A stretch of 39,454 nucleotides of DNA from NCBI GenBank assembly GCA_016932675.1, contig JAFGCK010000094.1:1-39454 (forward strand), read 5' to 3'. Under the pieces are notes generated by a model. That model did no database searches, was not told the origin of the DNA, and saw nothing but the letters and a program-made list of their open reading frames with translations. Positions within the stretch are counted from its first letter, which is position 1, and every line of letters begins with the position of its first letter. Origin of the DNA: Methanosarcinaceae archaeon (lineage in GTDB: Archaea; Halobacteriota; Methanosarcinia; Methanosarcinales; Methanosarcinaceae). The position numbers and the translations under genes were made by a program. Below, piece after piece: positions 36,104 to 39,454 of this stretch.

Positions 36104-36340
36104 AACAGATCACCACTATATAGTTCTCATGAGTCCCATATAATTGTCACGGAACAAAGACTTTCAGATCATTCAGAATAAGAACAAAATTCATTATCCA
36201 ATAGCAGAATATATCGGGCTGTGGAAAACTGTAAGGGACTGGCAGGAATACTGGTCCGTTGCAATGCCTATAACAAACAGGCCGGGGATAATCCCAATAC
36301 TGTAGATGTACTTTTCCAGGAAAGATATAAAATACGGATC
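36104..36340. other. Spacer between cfbB and tspO
   Basis: 237 bases after cfbB. It includes the 48-codon in-frame extension of cfbB past its TAG (36197-36340), the GGTGAT site of tspO, and a TATA-like ACTATATAG at about 36117-36124. No independent gene is supported. Confidence 0.5.
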
Positions 36341-37810
36341 CTATAACTGGCGTTCCTTCATCACAAAATCCACAAAACTGCCCGCAAACTCCCTGTAAGA
36401 GCTTGCGACCAGATGGGCATAGCATCCCAGAGTATTGTTCACCGTAAGCCCGTCCCAGCCGTCGATGATACCGGTGCCGCGGGAAATCCTGATGGCGAAC
36501 TTCGCATCCTTCGGGATGCCGGTGACCTCGGAGTGATGGAATTCATGGCCGCGGAAGGAATTGCCAGTTCTGCCGATGACAGTATCCATTGCCAGGGAGC
36601 CGATATTGTAGCTGACCACACGCTTGTGTCCCATCAGCGTGTGTCCGGGAAGTGCGCCCACCATCTCATGGGTGGATTCCGGCATCTCGGCCATATAATG
36701 GGCTCCTTTGCCTTTTACACCTGTGCTTAACTTTTCGGTCAGGTACATCAGGCCGCCGCATTCTGCATAGATGGGCAGGCCTGAGAGTGACGCATCAAGG
36801 ATGTCCTCACGCATGTAAACATTGTTCTCGAGTTCTGCGGCGAAGAGCTCGGGATATCCGCCTCCGAAGTACAGTCCATCCACATCAGGCAGCTTGCTGT
36901 CATGGACAGGGCTGAAGTATTCGATCTTCGCCCCTGCCATTTCCAGCAGTTCCAGGTTGTCATGGTAATAAAAATTGAAAGCCTCATCAAGGGCTACGCC
37001 GATGACCGGTTGCTCGCCTTCAATTTCCCGGCGGGAGAAAACGGTCCTTGATGGCAGTTCAAGCTCAGAAGTATCATGGGCAATTTCCAGCAGGCGATCG
37101 ATCTGAACACCATCCTTGATGGCATCCCTGATGAACTCTATCCTCTCATCGAAATTATCAGCCCGGCGACGTTCCTCTATCGCAGGAACAAGACCCAGGT
37201 GCCTCATGGATATCTTCATGGAACTGTTGCGGCGGATCACACCTATGACAGGGATGCCCGTGTAGTGTTCAATTGCCTCGGTTGCCTTCTTTGCATGCCT
37301 TGGCCCACCGATATTGTTGAGGATGACACCTGCTATATGCACATCCCTGTCGAATTCCCTGAAACCGTTAACCAGAGCTGCAGCAGAACGCGTGATGCTC
37401 CTTGCGTTGATGATAAGGATGACAGAGCATTTCAGTATCTTTGCGATCTGTGCCGTGCTGCCTGTATCCGTAAAACTGTCAAAGCCTTCATACAGGCCGC
37501 GTACACCCTCGATAATAGCAATGTCTGCACCATCGTCAACTGTCGCGCCGTGGATGAAAACGTCCCTTACACCCTCCCCATCCATCAGGAAACCATCCAG
37601 ATTACGGGCTCTGCGGCCTGTTATCTCTGAATAGTAACCTGGATCGATATAATCCAGGCCTACCTTATAGGGCTGAACCCTGTAACCAGCCTCAGTAAGA
37701 GCGGCAAGCAGGCCAATAGTGATGGTTGTCTTGCCGGAGGAAGAACTGCCTGCGGACAGGAGTATTCTCGGTATGTCCTTTGTTTGCGGTATTGGGTAGG
37801 TGTCGGACAT
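36341..37810 (-). CDS. cfbB: Ni-sirohydrochlorin a,c-diamide synthase CfbB
   Basis: Amidates two acetate side chains of Ni-sirohydrochlorin in coenzyme F430 synthesis, using glutamine and ATP. The 489-residue protein has an N-terminal P-loop domain (LLSAGSSSSGKTTITIGLLAAL) and a C-terminal glutaminase domain with the catalytic cysteine in YAECGGLMYL and the histidine in GHEFHHSEV. It is homologous to cobyrinate diamide synthase CbiA/CobB; the adjacent cfbC and cfbD decide for F430, although dual use for cobamide is possible. It begins 11 bases after cfbC. It ends in TAG, beyond which the same frame is open for 48 codons. Confidence 0.92.
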   Translation of the reverse strand: MSDTYPIPQTKDIPRILLSAGSSSSGKTTITIGLLAALTEAGYRVQPYKVGLDYIDPGYYSEITGRRARNLDGFLMDGEGVRDVFIHGATVDDGADIAIIEGVRGLYEGFDSFTDTGSTAQIAKILKCSVILIINARSITRSAAALVNGFREFDRDVHIAGVILNNIGGPRHAKKATEAIEHYTGIPVIGVIRRNSSMKISMRHLGLVPAIEERRRADNFDERIEFIRDAIKDGVQIDRLLEIAHDTSELELPSRTVFSRREIEGEQPVIGVALDEAFNFYYHDNLELLEMAGAKIEYFSPVHDSKLPDVDGLYFGGGYPELFAAELENNVYMREDILDASLSGLPIYAECGGLMYLTEKLSTGVKGKGAHYMAEMPESTHEMVGALPGHTLMGHKRVVSYNIGSLAMDTVIGRTGNSFRGHEFHHSEVTGIPKDAKFAIRISRGTGIIDGWDGLTVNNTLGCYAHLVASSYREFAGSFVDFVMKERQL

Positions 37811-37821
37811 GTGGCAGACCT

Positions 37822-38616
37822 TCAGCGTGTCAGTTCACGCAGCCTTTCATCTTCAAGGGCTTCAGGCAGGACAGAACTGTTGTTGTTGACGATCGACCTG
37901 GCAAGCTCGCGATAGACACCGGCAATCGAGGAGTCCGGAGCTTTTTCAAGCACAGAGAAGCCGTCCCTTTCGCAGTCCTGGACTATCTGCTCCTTTGGTA
38001 TGAAAGCCATGAGCTTGCTGCCTATCTCCTCCGAGAACTTCCTCACGATCTCCTCTTCGCGGGTCACACTTCTGGAATTGCAGATGATCCCCGAAAGGGG
38101 CGTATTGATCCTGGCAAGTCCCCTGCATATATTATTTGCAGCATAGAGGGGCATGTATTCACCAGATGTAAGGATATAGGCTTCGTTTACCAGGCCCTTG
38201 CGTATGGGTGCAACAAATCCCCCACATACAATATCACCGGGCACATCGTAGATGATCAGGTCCATATCGGCCATGAACCTGCAGACCTTACTCAATTCCT
38301 GTATGGCAACGATGATGCCGCGCCCGGCACAGCCGATACCGGGTTCCGGTCCGCCGACCTCCACGCATTTTACACCCTTGTAGCCCTCAAATACAACATC
38401 TTTCTCGGTCACATCGATATGCTGCCTCAGAAGGTCAAGGATGGTGGGTATTCTCCTGCCGCCAAGAAGGGTGATGGATGAATCACTTTTAGGGTCACAT
38501 CCTATTATCATTACCCTGTAACCATCATCCGCGCAGGCTGCCGCAACATTGGAAGCAGTGCTGGATTTACCGATGCCGCCTTTTCCATAGATGGCAATCC
38601 TTTTCTGGGCCGTCAT
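37822..38616 (-). CDS. cfbC: F430 reductive cyclase, NifH-like subunit CfbC
   Basis: ATP-driven electron donor of the CfbCD complex, which reduces and cyclises Ni-sirohydrochlorin a,c-diamide to seco-F430. The 264-residue NifH homologue has the P-loop GKGGIGKSS (11-19) and the two conserved cysteines that hold the intersubunit [4Fe-4S] cluster: C96 in GCAGRG and C131 in DIVCGGF. It overlaps cfbD by 4 bases. Nitrogenase itself is unlikely: no nifK, nifE or nifN genes are near, and the partner is CfbD-like. Confidence 0.94.
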   Translation of the reverse strand: MTAQKRIAIYGKGGIGKSSTASNVAAACADDGYRVMIIGCDPKSDSSITLLGGRRIPTILDLLRQHIDVTEKDVVFEGYKGVKCVEVGGPEPGIGCAGRGIIVAIQELSKVCRFMADMDLIIYDVPGDIVCGGFVAPIRKGLVNEAYILTSGEYMPLYAANNICRGLARINTPLSGIICNSRSVTREEEIVRKFSEEIGSKLMAFIPKEQIVQDCERDGFSVLEKAPDSSIAGVYRELARSIVNNNSSVLPEALEDERLRELTR

Positions 38617-39454
38617 TCAGGTTCACCTCTTATCATGTCCTTTGCCAGCTCACGTATCGTCGCACCGAACTCAGATTCCACGATGTGGTTCACGCCAAGT
38701 GTCTTTGGATGCAGGTCGATCTCCACAAGCACATTCATGTGCCCCATTTCCTTTAACGGGACGACCTGCCTTGGACCATTGGTCACTGAGATCACCTCCA
38801 TTCCCAGAAGGTTTTCCATGGGTACTGCGTGTGGCACACCTGTAATGACAGCAAAGTCAAATTCACTGTATTTTGTGGCGATGATCTTGCTTACCTTTTC
38901 CCCGGCAATGGGATACTCATCCATGCCACCTATATTCTCATGGATCTTGACACCCTTTTCCATGAAGTCATCCATTATACATTTTGCATGGTGGCGGACA
39001 CGCGGGAGACCCACACTTTCGTCCACATTTGCCATATTGATGACATTGTCCTGTTTGCCAAGCATTGCAGCGACCTCGTTGATTGCAACGGTGATGTCAG
39101 CGAACATGTAACCGGTCTCTTTCTTGGCATTCATTATGGTCAGACAGCGCTTGCCTTCTTTCAGGTAATTGATCACTTTTTCAGCGACCTTGTACTTCAG
39201 GTCGCCTCTGGAAGGTTCAATGTACTCCCTGCTCGCAGCACCATGGAGTTTCTCTACATTGGTCGCTTCCTCAAGAAGGAACTTCTGTCTTTCAAGCTCC
39301 TTTGCATCGATGATGCCTGCATCGCATGCTGATTCCAGGGTAAGGAGAACACCTTTGGTGTTATTAGGGTATCCTGCGTGCACCTCTACCTCTATGACAG
39401 GCACGTCCAGGTTTGCATCCTGGACAGGTTCACGAAGATCCTCGCCGATTATCA
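38613..39454 (-). CDS. cfbD: F430 reductive cyclase, NifD-like subunit CfbD (partial)
   Basis: Catalytic partner of CfbC, distantly related to nitrogenase NifD. The visible 280 residues are the C-terminal part; the start lies beyond the window edge, and the frame is open through [11 protein letters not shown] and upstream (the GTG at 39404 is internal). Seen are the family segments [28 protein letters not shown] and [26 protein letters not shown]. The cluster-binding cysteines of the N-terminal domain fall outside. Coupled to cfbC by the overlapping ATGA. Confidence 0.92.
   Translation of the reverse strand, partial: IIGEDLREPVQDANLDVPVIEVEVHAGYPNNTKGVLLTLESACDAGIIDAKELERQKFLLEEATNVEKLHGAASREYIEPSRGDLKYKVAEKVINYLKEGKRCLTIMNAKKETGYMFADITVAINEVAAMLGKQDNVINMANVDESVGLPRVRHHAKCIMDDFMEKGVKIHENIGGMDEYPIAGEKVSKIIATKYSEFDFAVITGVPHAVPMENLLGMEVISVTNGPRQVVPLKEMGHMNVLVEIDLHPKTLGVNHIVESEFGATIRELAKDMIRGEPE

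Noticed and set aside
36147-36425. 92-codon minus-strand frame spanning the cfbB end
   Set aside because: It overlaps cfbB in another frame and shows no domain or ribosome-binding site.
37822-39454. Nitrogenase (nifH/nifD) genes
   Set aside because: The adjacent cfbB and the CfbD-like sequence identify the F430 reductive cyclase rather than nitrogenase.

Overview
The window is a stretch of a methanogenic archaeal chromosome, very probably a methylotrophic member of the Methanosarcinales (Methanolobus/Methanomethylovorans-like; genus not provable from the sequence alone). The evidence is the membrane-bound heterodisulfide reductase HdrED, genes for coenzyme F430 (cfbB, cfbC, cfbD), an F420-dependent NADP oxidoreductase, the dihydromethanopterin reductase DmrX, a methanogenesis-marker protein, a two-subunit pyruvate carboxylase, an archaeal MCM helicase, a tandem-repeat tRNA-splicing endonuclease, and a surface protein with a PEF-CTERM tail. 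TATA boxes, GGAGG/GGTGA ribosome-binding sites and several apparently leaderless genes also fit archaeal expression.

Layout: 0.5-1.75 kb carries a von Willebrand A surface protein (minus) with a double-hairpin terminator. 2.3-7.2 kb (plus) is pycB-pycA-birA plus a small membrane-anchored S-layer-like protein. 7.2-11.2 kb (minus) is an mcm operon with a DUF424 protein and two coiled-coil proteins; trmJ lies next to it. 12.3-16.9 kb (plus) is hdrE-hdrD followed by two DUF116 paralogues and a geranylgeranyl-reductase-like flavoprotein. The RNase P RNA gene (minus) sits at 16.87-17.24 kb. 17.4-19.8 kb holds small genes, a GDT1-type cation transporter, a 186-bp MITE-like insertion in the divergent promoter region, and azlC with a frameshifted azlD. 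20-27.7 kb holds a glutamate-synthase-like FMN protein, a large KaiC-like/PPDK-N fusion, npdG, a decayed transposase, gdhA and a zinc-ribbon protein. 27.9-31.4 kb is a tight four-gene C1-cofactor cluster (marker protein 9, CitG-like, DUF447, dmrX). 31.4-35.1 kb (minus) holds a PHP phosphoesterase, hflX, DUF2209 and endA, with a candidate small RNA at about 32.13-32.21 kb. 35.3-39.45 kb holds a cysteine-free carboxymuconolactone-decarboxylase-like protein, tspO (apparently with a CTG start) and the F430 genes cfbB, cfbC and cfbD (cfbD runs off the window).

The genes fit one physiology: energy conservation through HdrED, cofactor supply (F430, tetrahydromethanopterin, F420/NADPH), pyruvate carboxylation to oxaloacetate feeding glutamate synthesis, and core information processing (MCM, RNase P, EndA, TrmJ). 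The least explained signals are the MITE-like insertion, the small-RNA-like stem-loop with its TATA box, the CTG-started tspO next to F430 genes, and the KaiC-like/ATP-grasp fusion. I see no CRISPR array, tRNA, rRNA or obvious prophage.
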